Notes under the pieces: model-generated
What the model was told of the DNA's origin: nothing
What the model saw: only the letters and a program-made list of their open reading frames with translations
The model's database searches: none
Shown here: one piece after another, positions 10,801 through 21,176 of the stretch
Numbering within the stretch: the stretch's first letter is position 1
How the letters are laid out: the number at the start of each line of letters is the position of its first letter
Source: Pelagophyceae sp. CCMP2097
Lineage: Eukaryota > Sar > Pelagophyceae
Assembly (NCBI GenBank): GCA_026770575.1
Contig: MU657182.1
Coordinates: 124,057 to 188,056, forward strand
Length of the DNA: 64,000 nucleotides
Direction of reading: 5' to 3'
Position numbers and translations under genes: made by a program

Positions 10801-12648
10801 AGATCAAGTGAATCGTCCGCGCTAACCTGAGCGACTCCAGCGTCGCCTTGCGTTCGTCCATCCGCAGGAACCACGGCTCCAACCGCTCTTCTCGCATGTA
10901 CAAACCATTCCAGAAGATCAAAGTGCTGGGCGTCCCGGCGGGCCTACAAACTTGGCCCTCCTCGACCCTGCTCGCGCTTCCGAGGCGCCGCGTCGTTTCC
11001 CCTCGGGGGCGCCCGCCGGCCCTCGACGCACCTTTCCTCGTGGCCGTTGCGGACTGGGAAGTACAGAGTCAAGACGTCCATCTCCGCTCTCGCTCTCTTG
11101 ACGCGCTTCAGAGGCGCCTCGTTGGCCGTGTCAACGTCAGACTCGGTGATGGCGTAGTGCTGCACGTGCTGCAGACTGGCGGCGTCCTCGCGGCAAGCGG
11201 CGAACTCGAGCCTAGGTAAAAGCGTCCGAGGGGGCGCTGGACCCTTCCCAGGCGGGCGGCTCACGTCTGTCGGACGACGTTTGGCACGTCGCGCCGATCC
11301 TCGTCCTCGATGGAGGCTAAGTCGCGGCCGTCGATGATGATTTTGTTCAAGCGCGCATCGGTGAAGTCCGCGTCCAGCACGCCGGCCCGCGCCAGGAAGC
11401 TGCGCGCCGAGTGGCCGGCCTCGCCGACGAGGTGGAGGACGTACTTCTCGCCGAGGGCCGCCAGGAGTTCTGAGCGGTCCCTCTTCCAAGCCTCGAAGAA
11501 CTTTTCGTCGACTGCTTCGATCTGGATGAAGGTAAAGTGCGCCTCCTCCACGCGAGACGCCCCAAAGTCGTCGGTCAAGCGAGCCGAACCCGTGGCGCCC
11601 TTTGTCGCCGCGTGCACCTCATCTAGTAAAGCGGACGCGTCTGGGTGCGCCGCGTCGACCGTGCGAGGCGTGTAGACGACTTCCGTGCGGTGCTGCATTA
11701 CGGCCATGTCTTGTTCGAAGACCACCACCTTGGCAACGTTCTTCGACACGGAGACGTAGCGCACGCGCGCCCTAGAGCCGTTGAGCTGCGAGAAGCGGCC
11801 GATGCCGTACCGGCCCCACGGCGCGCCGAGCTGCACGGCAGGCGTAGACCGGTCCGAATTGGAAACGCGCAGCGCCCCTTCGATCGACGCCGCGCAGTCG
11901 GCGTCGCGCACGGTGGACGCGCCCGCCTTGGCCATGACCTCGATCTCGTCAGGCGCGATACCTGCAAGGGTCGAATTCGTTTCCCGAGGCGCCGTCGACT
12001 GCAAGGGCCTTTGTCAAAGATGCGCACCGTGGCCGTCGTCGAAGATTGTGATTCGGCGGTTCTCGGGGTCGACTGTGACTTGGACAAACGTCGCAAAGTG
12101 CTGGACCGAGTTCTCGATGGACTCTGAGAGCATGGTCGTCACAGCGACGCCGGCCTAGATTCGGAAAAGAGTCGGAAAAGAGGCGGTTCGGAAAAGTTCC
12201 AAGACAGGCCACAAAGCAAAAGAGGCGTACGTTGAGGAGGTTCTCCACGAGGCCGACGTGCGTCGTCGCGGCCATGTCCTTGTGGAACCATTCCAGGTCT
12301 CGCGCGTCGCCGACCCTCACCGCCCGCACCACGCGCCACGGCCTACGACGGCGCTCGAGGCAGGGAAGAACCATTGGAGCTTCCCGGCATTCCGCGCGTC
12401 TTCATTCCTACGCACCGCCCCTGCCGGTCCTCCTTGATCCACTGGAGCGGCGTCGTGCCCGTGTCGATGGCCCCGTTCTCAGACTCCAAGGCAAAGGCGA
12501 CTTCGAATTGTGTCGCGCGCTGCGCCTCGTGGAGGACGCCGGCCCACGTCGTCTCCGAGTCAACGGGCAGGCGCACGCGCGTCACTTCGTCCGTCACGCA
12601 GCCCTTAGCGTGAAACTCGAGGGTGAGCTCACGTTCGCGCTTCACCAT
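4827..12648 (-). CDS. SMCHD1-like protein: GHKL ATPase plus SMC hinge
   Basis: Sixteen exons chain in phase: 12648-12416, 12342-12231, 12154-12028, 11961-11265, 11211-11032, 10943-10355, 10299-9656, 9581-9471, 9378-8187, 8093-7098, 7041-6981, 6930-6722, 6641-6561, 6485-6210, 6126-5647, 5594-4827, giving about 2,251 aa (human SMCHD1 is about 2,000). The N-terminus looks ubiquitin-like. A GHKL ATPase follows with N-box ESIENSVQHF, Mg/adenine box DDGHG and lid GRYGIGRFSQLNG. Next comes the MORC/SMCHD1-type segment TPSTLIFWNGLYM. About 1,000 residues of repeated beta-rich modules come next, then a charged coiled coil and an SMC hinge (KLGAGYVGFLSDLATVVDD; VNRLYVRDFTASHQV; GNRVSLKI). In animals SMCHD1 acts in chromosome silencing and in plants relatives act in repair or RdDM; the role here is inferred to be chromatin-associated. 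Boundaries of exons 12-15 are less certain. Confidence 0.85.
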
Positions 12649-13108
12649 GGCGACCTCCGCGCAGCGGCACCGGGGCGCGGCGAAGGTCGACGGAGCGAAG
12701 CAAATACGCGGAGATCTAGACCGCCATCGAGGCGGGCTTTTGGCACCAAGGTCTTCGAGTACAGAAAGTTGATTTCAAATTTATTTTCGGCGGGTCGCTT
12801 TTCTCGTCTTCGACGAAACGCGCGACGTCGGCACCGACAACGCGAGGCATCCCTGGGCATGATTGCGAGGAGTGGCCGTGGCGTCTTTTTTAACAAAGTC
12901 GGTTTCCAAGGCTCCAAAGTGGGCCCGTGCGAGTCTTTGCCGCGGGCAGCATCGGTGGCCGCGCGCGCGCACCTTGTGCGTCACAAAACGGCGAGTGGCA
13001 AAGTTAAAACCGTTGTGGACCCACGGTTTTCAAAACTTGAACACGCCGTGCACGAGCCCCGAAGAGCGGTCGCGCGCGGCGGTGCTTCGCCCCTTACCAC
13101 CCCTGGAG
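12649..13108. promoter_or_regulatory. divergent intergenic region, likely bidirectional promoter
   Basis: This stretch lies head-to-head between the SMCHD1-like start (12648, minus) and the Cep57-like start (13109, plus). I see no conserved coding signal. An AT-rich patch occurs at about 12768-12790 (ttgatttcaaatttattttc). Both genes belong to cell-cycle or chromosome biology, so co-expression is possible (inference). Confidence 0.4.
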
Positions 13109-14582
13109 ATGAACGTGACGACACCCGACTCGCGCGGGGCCGCGGCGCCGGACCTGCTCAGTTCGGGCCCCGCGTCGACCAAGGCGGTCCTGCAGGCTCT
13201 GCGCGCCTTACAAGGCAAGATCTCGAGGTGCGCGGCAGTCGGCGCTTTTCGGGCGCGGACGCTCGAGCCTAGGCTGGAGCGGGAGCGTTCGAAAGCGCTG
13301 GACGAGGCATCTGAGATGCGCGTCAAGTTTCAAATGGCCGCTGCCACGTCCGCCGCGCAGCGCGAGACCGAAGCCTCCGACCGCGCCCGCAAGGACCACG
13401 GCTACGGCGAGATCGAAGACCGACTGCAGCGCGAGCGCGACGAGTTGCGCGCCGCGCTCGAAATCCAAGAGGCGGAACACGCAAAGGCCGCAGAGGCGCT
13501 TTTCTGCGTACCAACGATCGTCCCGCAAAGCTCCTGTAGACCCTGCTCCTCGCAGGCGCACGTACTCGCTGCCCGCATCGCCGACGAGTCCGCGGCGGCG
13601 GCGGCGGAGAAACTCGCGCAGGCGGTTTCAACCGTAGCGTCGTTGGAGACGGAGGTACGCCACGCCCAAGCCGACGTCGGCCACGCCCGAAGAGCCCGCG
13701 CCGACTGCGACGAACGGTCCGTCCCTTCCTCACCGTGGGCTGCCCAGTTCAGGACGCGTCGCAGGCTCGCTGTTGCGGCGGCCAAGCACCTCCAGCTCGA
13801 GCTCCGCAACGTGCGCAATCGACCCCGACTCTTCGGAAGAGCGTCGCCCCCACGCCTGACTTTAGGAGAGCCTCGAGAGCGCGCTGCAGACGATGATGCG
13901 GCAGAAGGAGTCGCCGAAGAAGTTAAAAAAAAAGAAGGTGGCGGCCAGGCCGCTGCCGCTTCCGCCGCCGCCGCGGCCTCGCTTCGGCGCCGCCGCAGTG
14001 CCGCCGCCGCGCGCGAGCGCCGTATCGCCGCCGCAGGCGAGGCTCGCCGTGTCCATGTCGGTTTCACGGGCATCGGCCAAGCCCGCTTCCCAGGTGAGTC
14101 TGCCTGCCGACGCGGGTATCTGCCTCCCGCGATGCGGTTCATTCGGCCCGTGCGTGCGCAGGCCGCGCGCAAGGCCGCAGCCGAAGCGCGGTCACTGCGG
14201 CGGCCGCCGCCGGCGCCAAAGGTGCTGCGGCCGAAGCGCGCGGCGGCGCCGTCGCCATCAAAGGCGGCGCCGACGCGGGCAGCCCCGACGCGGCTCAGCG
14301 TAAACCGGAAGCTCACGGCCGCGCTCGCCGAGGCTTTGCAGGCCACGGACGACCCGGAGCACTTGAAGACTCTTGGAGCGATCTTCCAGTGCGTTCCCTA
14401 TTCCTGTCGAGGCCGACGAAGCTTCCGTTCGAGCGTGCCCCGAGCGAGCGTGCGACAGCGCACCGCTCAGGTCGCTCGCGGCGAACAAGGACGCCTCGTC
14501 GTTTGCGGCGCGCGGGTCGCGAGAAGAGACACACTTCCTGGAGGACGAGGACGACGGCGACTACGAGTCACATTCCGTCTAA
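13109..14582 (+). CDS. Cep57-like coiled-coil centrosome/basal-body protein
   Basis: Seven exons chain in phase: 13109-13227, 13273-13507, 13556-13716, 13753-13810, 13866-14093, 14162-14388, 14459-14582, giving 383 aa. The N-terminal segment, with STKAVLQALRALQGKI joined by a 45-nt intron to RLERERSKALDEA, resembles the Cep57 family pattern 'S.AVLsALk.LQ.KIr.LElER'. A long Ala/Glu/Arg coiled coil follows to about residue 190, then a basic Pro/Ala-rich linker (KESPKKLKKKKVAARP) and an acidic C-terminus (EDEDDGDYESHSV). Cep57 proteins localise to centrosomes or basal bodies and bind microtubules. That role is inferred from the N-terminal match alone. The intron at 13717-13752 is only 36 nt. Start chosen as the first ATG in frame with the conserved block. 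Confidence 0.7.
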
Positions 14583-14901
14583 GGATCCTAAGGACGGCCC
14601 TTCTCTTCGACAGCACCACCCGATGGGTCTGCATCCAGGCCTCTTGCGAGACTCCGTCGGGCCCGCAAGAACGTCTCGTCGAAGAAGCCACCTTGTTAGA
14701 CGGAAGATCAAGATGCAAATTAAAGCGGAGATTTTTCTTTTCTTTTTGAAGATCTAAACTGAGATTTGATCTCGGTCCGAATTGTTCCCTCCGAGTCGGT
14801 TGACGATTCTTTCGCTTGTTAAACAGCCCTCGCAACTTTCCTCGGAAGGACGCTTGCGGACGCTTGCGACGACGCTCGACGCGCGCGGCGCGCCGCCGTC
14901 G
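14583..14901. other. intergenic region with AT-rich tract
   Basis: No gene seen. An AT-rich stretch around 14710-14775 (aaagcggagatttttcttttctttttgaag region) follows the Cep57-like stop and may include its 3' UTR. The next start on the same strand is at 14902. Confidence 0.35.
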
Positions 14902-16430
14902 ATGTCGCGTGCCACGGATGACGACGAAGAATGGGAATGGGAGGGCGAGGTGCTCATGGCTCTTGATGCGGCCGACGCCGACGCCGCCGACGAAGACTTC
15001 GTCGGAGAGGACTTCATCGCAACGCAGCAAGGTGCGGCCTCGACCGCGCCGACGGGCGGCCGACGCGCGGCTAGGCGCCGAGGCGCAAGAGGCCATGCTG
15101 CGCAAGCTGCGGGCGGCCACCGCGGGTCTCGCGCCGCGCGCGGCAACGCCGCCGGCGCGGTCGGCAACGCCGCACCCGCGGTCCGCCGCGCCGCCGGCGC
15201 GGTCCGCCGCGCCGGTTGCCGGGGCGCACGTGCCGCCGGCGGCGCAGCCCTTTGAAAAGGTCTTCAAGGTGGACGCGGTGTCGTACGTCGTGCGCGACGG
15301 CATGATGACCCGCGTGGCCGACCGTGTGGGCGCCGAGGCGAAGAAGGCCGAGGAGAGCGACGACGACGAGCTGACCGTCGGCACGTTTACGGCGTGCGTA
15401 CTCGGCCCCCGTCGAGAAAGGCCGCCCCCTGCCGAAAAGGCCGTCCGACTTTGAGCGTAGGGATTTGCACGCGTCGCCGTCCGTGCCGCGGCGCACGCTG
15501 GACGTGCTTCGAATGGGGTTCTCGGGCAGGCTGGAGAAGATCAAGAAGCAGCGCGAGGCGCGCGCGGCGGCTTTGGAGCAGGTCCGCCAGGACAACGCCG
15601 ACGCGGCCGCGGCCGCGCCGCCCGCCGTGGACCACGCTTATTCCACCATCTTCGGCGCGGCGCCGGATTCGCGCGCAGTCGCGGGCGTGTACCAGCCGCG
15701 GCTGGCGACGGCGGGTTTGAACTACGTTGGCGGGAACGACGACTCGGCCCCGGAGCTCATCGAAGTACATCGCGAACATCGAAAGTCGGCGCACCGCCTC
15801 GCGCGCAAGAACCAGCAGGTGAAAAAGGCCATGCTCGACATCATAGCGGCGGACGAGTTGAACCGAGGGGCGCGCGAATCCTCACTCGTCGCCGACGCTG
15901 TCTCGCTCAGAGACCGGCGAATCCGCTGCGCGTCTCTGCTCCAGTCCATCACGCGCGCCCGAATCGTGCAGAAGTTGCTCGCGCCTGTTCGAACCGTGCT
16001 GCTGCAGGAGCGGCGGGCCGTCGTCGTCCAGGCGTGGGCCCGACGCATGCTGGCGAGGAAGGCCGTGCGGACGCGCAGGATGCAGCGCGGCGCTGTGGCG
16101 AAGATCGGGGCCTCGTTCAAGAGGCAATTCGTCGTGAGTGGGAATTCAAAAGATTTAAATCAGTCCCTATATTCACAACCTTAGGTCGTCTGCCTCCAGA
16201 GCTGCGCGCGCGGCGGGCTGGCGCTACGAAGGCTTCGGCGACTCAAGGCCATCTTCGATGACTTGATGAGAGACCAGATCAAACTTTTCCTCAAGCAGGA
16301 GATGAAGAACATGCGCGCAATCGTCAAGCGCGAGGCCAGGGATGTGCGCGGCGCGGCGCAAAAACCCGCGCCGGCGAAAGCGGAGACGCAGAGTGGAAAG
16401 ACAACCGCGCCGAAGAGTCGTGCCGAATAG
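14902..16430 (+). CDS. coiled-coil protein with IQ-like basic helices, function unknown
   Basis: Four exons chain in phase: 14902-15031, 15075-15393, 15461-16133, 16185-16430, giving 455 aa. The first exon is very acidic (TDDDEEWEWEGEV, then an Asp/Ala run). Exon 2 has a Pro/Ala/Arg low-complexity stretch, then FEKVFKVDAVSYVVRDG. Exon 3 holds a basic amphipathic helix (RMGFSGRLEKIKKQREAR) and, near its end, IQ-like sequence VVVQAWARRMLARKAVRTRR, which could bind calmodulin or centrin (inference). The tail is Lys/Ala-rich. I do not recognise a family. Donors are GTGCGG, GTGCGT and GTGAGT and acceptors are all TAG, matching neighbouring genes. Association with cilia or the cytoskeleton is only a guess from the coiled-coil and IQ features. 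Confidence 0.65.
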
Positions 16431-16462
16431 TCGCATCGACTGCGCTTGCCTCTGCGAACCGA

Positions 16463-17491
16463 ATGGCTAGGTACAAAAACGACGGGGATGGCCCGGCCGT
16501 CTTTTCGAGCATTTCCGTTTCACGGCGGCTGACGGGCGACGGCGACGACGGCGACGGGGCGCAAACCTTTTCGGGGGCGTCTGCGGTCTCGGCAGCGTCT
16601 CCGCTGCCGGCGCAGCGACAGCCGCGGCGCGGGCGCAAGTACGACACGGTCATCAACCTCTGCCAAGTCCCTTGCGCTCCGCGCGCGCCCCCCACCGACG
16701 ACGCGCGCCGCCTCCGGTCGCGGCAGCGGCCGCGGACGTCGCTGCGGCCGCCGCGGCCCGCGCGGCGGCGCGACGACGACGAATCGACTGCGTACACGAC
16801 CGCTTACACGGCCGCGCCGCCGCCGGTGACGGTGCCCGCCCCAAACGACTTTACGGCCGAGGACTCCGTCTGCTCCGTCGCCTGCTCGACGTTTTCCGTC
16901 GCCGGACGCGGCAGGGCGCAGCGCACCGGCGCGAGATTTACCGGTGACACCGAATCGTACAGCGTGGGCCCCGCCACTTACCGCTCTCGCCGCGAGACGC
17001 GGCGGAAGCCAGACCCCGCCGACTTTGAAACTCTCACCTGGGGCGGCAGCCTCGCCGGCGCCGCGGAGCAGGCGAGCCTGTTTTTCGAGCACCGCGAGCT
17101 CTCGCCGCGCGGCTCGCGCGGCGGTTTGGACGACGCCTCGTATGTCGTCGAAGTCCACGGCCGACCCCTCGCCAGCATCAACTGGCTCGCGCTGCCGGCC
17201 ATCGACGACGGCCGCGGCGACGATTGCGCGCGAGGCGGCGACGGAGCGTGCTCTCCGGGCGGGTCGATCCGAAGACGGCCGCCGCGGCGCAAACCTTCCT
17301 CTGCGCAGCCCCTCTTCGCTCAAACGTCCTTCGCGCCCGCAGGCGCGCGGACGTTCAACGGCGTGCCGCCGGACCCGGCGCCGCGGCCGCCGGCGTCCGC
17401 GCCGCAGACCGAGGCGAGGGCGCCCCGCCTCCAGAGGCCCCAATCCGTCTCGCCCCGGCTCCTGAGGCCCCAAACCGTCTGGCGCGGCTGA
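16463..17491 (+). CDS. hypothetical low-complexity protein
   Basis: Uninterrupted frame of 342 codons starting ATG GCT AGG 33 nt after the preceding gene's stop and ending TGA. The sequence is rich in Arg, Pro, Ala and Ser, with a Ser/Cys-rich piece (EDSVCSVACSTFSVAG) and a Tyr/Thr run (TAYTTAYTAA). No domain is recognised. An equally long antisense frame (16520-17539) exists, as expected in very GC-rich DNA, so coding status and strand are uncertain. I prefer the plus strand because serine, threonine and acidic residues are more balanced and the spacing to the upstream same-strand gene is compatible with either a separate gene or a downstream exon. Confidence 0.38.
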   Translation: MARYKNDGDGPAVFSSISVSRRLTGDGDDGDGAQTFSGASAVSAASPLPAQRQPRRGRKYDTVINLCQVPCAPRAPPTDDARRLRSRQRPRTSLRPPRPARRRDDDESTAYTTAYTAAPPPVTVPAPNDFTAEDSVCSVACSTFSVAGRGRAQRTGARFTGDTESYSVGPATYRSRRETRRKPDPADFETLTWGGSLAGAAEQASLFFEHRELSPRGSRGGLDDASYVVEVHGRPLASINWLALPAIDDGRGDDCARGGDGACSPGGSIRRRPPRRKPSSAQPLFAQTSFAPAGARTFNGVPPDPAPRPPASAPQTEARAPRLQRPQSVSPRLLRPQTVWRG

Positions 17492-17643
17492 ATCAGTCAT
17501 GTATCCCTTCGACTGTGCCATCCGTGGCCCCGTCAACATCCTCCTCCGAGGAAGGCCCCTCGCCCCCGTTGAAGTTCCGAGTCGCCAAAATAAGTAGCGG
17601 CGTGGTTCCGGTTCCGTGCGTCAGAGGCACGCGCGGAGGGACG

Positions 17644-20600
17644 ATGCGCGTGCTCGCGTGGTTGTGGCTCGGAGCGCGCGGCGCGTATGCGGCGGCGCCG
17701 GTTCGGGCGCGGCCGACGCCGCCGCTGCGCATGGCGCCGCGCTCGGTGCCCCAGGAGCCGCTGCGGCGCGAAGTCCTCGGGGCCATCGCCGGCCTCACCG
17801 CCGCCGCCGCCGTGCCGCCGGGCGCCTACGCCGCCGCCGCAGGGGGCGACGTCGTCGAGGCCGCCTTCCCGGGCGCCATGGGGTGCGCAGACTCGCCAGG
17901 GAAACCGCCCTTGCCGCGGCCGCGAGCCGTGCCCCGACCCGCAGTTACAATGCGTTAACCACGAAGCTCCTCTCCGTGCTGCGGCCGCGCGGCTACGCCA
18001 AGTTCACCACGCTCGTCGGAACGTCGCTCTGCCCCGACGAGGTGGCCGCCCGTGCGGCTCTGGTTGGCAAACAACCGTCGCAGCAAGAGTTATCGCCGAG
18101 TCGCGAGCGGCAGAGAGGCGTCGCACGCGAAAGGCGCTTATTCGGGGCGTCGCACGCGAAAATTGGTTTCGGCGCGCGTGCCGTTGGACGCTGTCGATGA
18201 CCGTCACTGTAGGTGAATGCACCTCTCATGGAGAGCCTCAAGGTTGCCTGGCCCGGGAAATCCTTTGCGCTGGGCGGCCTCGGCGGCCTGCCCTTCTCCG
18301 GGAAGGCCGGCCTCAGCGCCTACGCGCACCACGCCGTCGACGACGGCAAACTCCTCATCGTCTTCGCGCCGCACGTGCGTAGAGCGTCCCCAAAGGAGCA
18401 TCAATCGGATCTTCCTCGGGAAATCCGGTGATCAGACCTCTTCCCGCTTCGGTGCACGGAGGCCGGTCCGCCACGGCCCGCTGATGCCGCCCCTGTAGGT
18501 CGGTATCTCGGCGGGCGGCACGGTCGGCAAAATCGAGCGATCGGGCCAAACTGAAATCTCGTCGGCCTGCGGCGCGTCCGTCGGCGCGTACAAGACCCTC
18601 CTCGCCGATGGTTCCGCGGGCGGCGGCGACTTGCCGAGCGATGACGTGCAGTTCGACTTGATCCTGAAATCGCTCGTGCGTCGCCCGCCTGGGCCGCGCG
18701 CTCCAGACGGCGGCCGCCAAACCAGCCTCGCTAGGCGCCGCGCATGAAGGACATCGGCCGGGCCGCCGACAACAACGCCATCGTCAAGCTCACGGATAAC
18801 ATGCGCGCGCCCGCGTCGGCGAAGCCGGTCACCCAGACAGCGAGGACGGTGCACACGGCGTTGAGAGCGGCATCCGAGGCGAGGGCGCAACGGGGAAGGC
18901 CCGGACCGTGGCCGCCACACGCGCGCGACGGGGGCTTCCAGAGCGGGTGCCGTACGATGCCACGCTGCTAGGTACACCATTGTTCGTGACTCGCTCCTCC
19001 GGCAGATTGCGGGGACGCCGTCCATGTTCGACGGCGTGACGGAGCTCGCCGTGCGTGTCTGCCTGCGCGCGCGCGTGATCGCGATTGCCATGGCGGTTAG
19101 GTCATCGGAGGCGTGCAGATCAACCGACCGGGAAAGGGAAATGACGCGTCCCAAACCGCGCCGCGACTTATTGGCAAAACAGGACGGTGACGACGGAGCC
19201 GCGAGCGGCATGAGAGGCGAGGGGGAGCCGGGGACACGCTGCTCGGAGGCCGCCATCCGCAAACACACGGGTGGTTTCGGAGCACGCGCCGTCGACCGGA
19301 GCACGCGCCGTCGACTTTCCGACGGGTTCATGCCACGATGATTGCAAGTCTAGGTTCCAGCCGCGATTATTACAAGTTTTCAACCGCGCCGGCCTCATCG
19401 CCGACCTGTTCTCGGAAATCGTGGACCCCGTTGTGGCCACGTTCCCGGGCGCCATGCCGTGAGTGCCTTGAGTGCCTTTGCCCGTCGTGATTTGCCCCTT
19501 TCCGGCCATCGCCGCGCGCGCGCGAGTCGCGACTCCGACCTCGCAGCTACGAAACGCTCACCCAGCAAGTCGTCAAGACGCTGTTGCCGCGCGGCTACAC
19601 GAAATACACCACGCTGCTCGGAACGTCACTGTGCCCCGACGAGGTGGCCACCCGCGTGATTCGAGTCGGCAAATATCGGACCGTCTCAGCAACGACAGAG
19701 TGATGACCGAGTCGCGAGCGGCAGCAGAGGCTTTGGAGGCAAAAGGCCCATTTCGGGGTACGCGAAGAGCGCTTTCGAAGCGCGTGCCGTTCAATGCTGT
19801 CGATGACCATCATTGCCGCTGTAGGTGAACGCGCCGCTCATTGAGAGCCTGCGCAGCGTGTGGCCCGGCCGCGCCTTTGCGCTGGGCGGCCTCGGCGGCC
19901 TGCCCTTCTCCGGCAAGGCCGGCCTCAGCGCGTACGCGCACCATGCCACCGACAACGGCAAGCTCCTCATCGTCTTCGCGCCGCACGTGCGTCGGGGGGA
20001 GGCGTCGCCAGTGTTGTGCCCTGGGGGTTGCAAGTCGGACGTGTCCGTTTATCGCACGTCCGTTTCGTTGCACCGAGGAAGACCTCCCAGAGCGCGGCCT
20101 GCTCAACGCCGCTGTAGGTCGGCATCAATTCGCGCGGCGCATTCGGCAAGATCGAGCGAGAGGGCCAAGCTGAGTCCTCATCGGCTTGCGGCGCGTCCGT
20201 CGGCGCGTACAAGACCCTCCTTGCCGACGAGATGGCGGGCAGGGGAGACGAGATGCCGAGCGACGACCTCCAGTTCGACTTCATTCTGAAATCGCTCGTG
20301 CGTGGCCCGCCTCAGCGCCGCGCTCAGGACGTCGGCCTCCGAACCAGCCTCGTTAGGCGCCGCGCATGAGGGACATCGAAAAGTACAAGGACAACAGCGC
20401 CATCGTCGCGCTCACGGACAACATGCGCGTGCCCGTGTCGGCGATACCCAGACCGTCGCAGGGAGAACGGTGCACACGGCGTTGAGAGCGGCATCCCAGG
20501 GTGGAACGGGGGAAACCCGGACCGTGGCCGCCACACGCGCGCGACGGGTCTTTGAGTGAGTGCCGCACGACGTCACTCTGCTAGGTACCTCATCGTCCGC

Positions 20601-20866
20601 AACACGCTCCTCCGGCAGATCCAAGCGACGCCGTCCATGTTCGACGGCGTGACGGAGCTCGCCGTGCGTTTCCTCGAGCCGCCGCTCGCGCGCGCGATCG
20701 CCGTCCCAACCGCGGTTAGGTCCTCGGCGGCGTGCAGATCAACCGCTCGGGGCGGACGGTCGACACGTTCCACCCGCGATTCTTTACTGTCTTCAACCGC
20801 GCGGGCCCAGTCGCCGACCTGCTGCCGCAGTTCCTCGCCGCGAGCGCGGCGAGGAACCTGAGCTAA
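17644..20866 (+). CDS. tandem two-domain LCIB-type (theta) carbonic anhydrase, plastid-targeted
   Basis: Fourteen exons chain in phase: 17644-17882, 17945-18053, 18213-18374, 18499-18675, 18735-18814, 18972-19050, 19101-19147, 19354-19458, 19547-19655, 19825-19986, 20118-20297, 20357-20436, 20585-20663, 20720-20866, giving 584 aa. Two homologous LCIB/CIA7-like domains each show the putative zinc Cys and catalytic Asp (SLCPDEVA), Gly-rich FALGGLGGLPFSGKAG, the zinc His region (AYAHH) and SSACGASVGAYKTLLAD. These fit theta-class carbonic anhydrases of the algal CO2-concentrating mechanism. The N-terminus has a hydrophobic signal peptide (VLAWLWLGARGAYA), an Arg/Pro transit-like part, then RREVLGAIAGLTAAAAV, suggesting a complex-plastid, possibly thylakoid, destination (inference). 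Domain 1 appears to use a GC donor after 18053. Domain 1 alone has an intron at 19148-19353. Confidence 0.87.
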
Positions 20867-21176
20867 CCGACCGAGAGCCGCGGGACGCGCTGCACATAGA
20901 CGAGGCCAAGGGGCGCGCCGACGCTGCCGAACGAAAGAGCTTCGGCCGCGCTGCACGCATCAAATCCGACATGTCGGTCCGCCGGAGTACGGGCTCGTAA
21001 CCAGTGGTTCCGAGGCTTTCCTGCGCGCGCCGAGGGGACTCATGAGCGCCCGGGCTTTGTTCGAGTGGCCTGCCCCCTGGTTAAGAGTGGATTTGTTGGA
21101 GTTGTGGAAGTGCGTTAAGTTGACGTCGGGCGTCGTGCGGGGCGTTGGTCGGGTCGCGGCGGCCCCTTCTGCGGGC
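20867..21176. other. intergenic region
   Basis: No gene seen between the LCIB stop and the chosen start of the FN3-like gene. The open frame of the next gene extends upstream to 21042, so up to 45 extra N-terminal codons are possible. Confidence 0.35.

Noticed and set aside
12863..14749. 628-codon continuous plus-strand frame read as one exon
   Set aside because: Several stretches within it are intron-like, and the spliced version gives the Cep57-like protein. The unspliced C-terminus (RFFFSF) is not protein-like.
16520..17539. 339-codon minus-strand open frame
   Set aside because: It overlaps a plus-strand frame of equal length with a more balanced composition. Neither is certain, so only the plus-strand one is listed, with low confidence.
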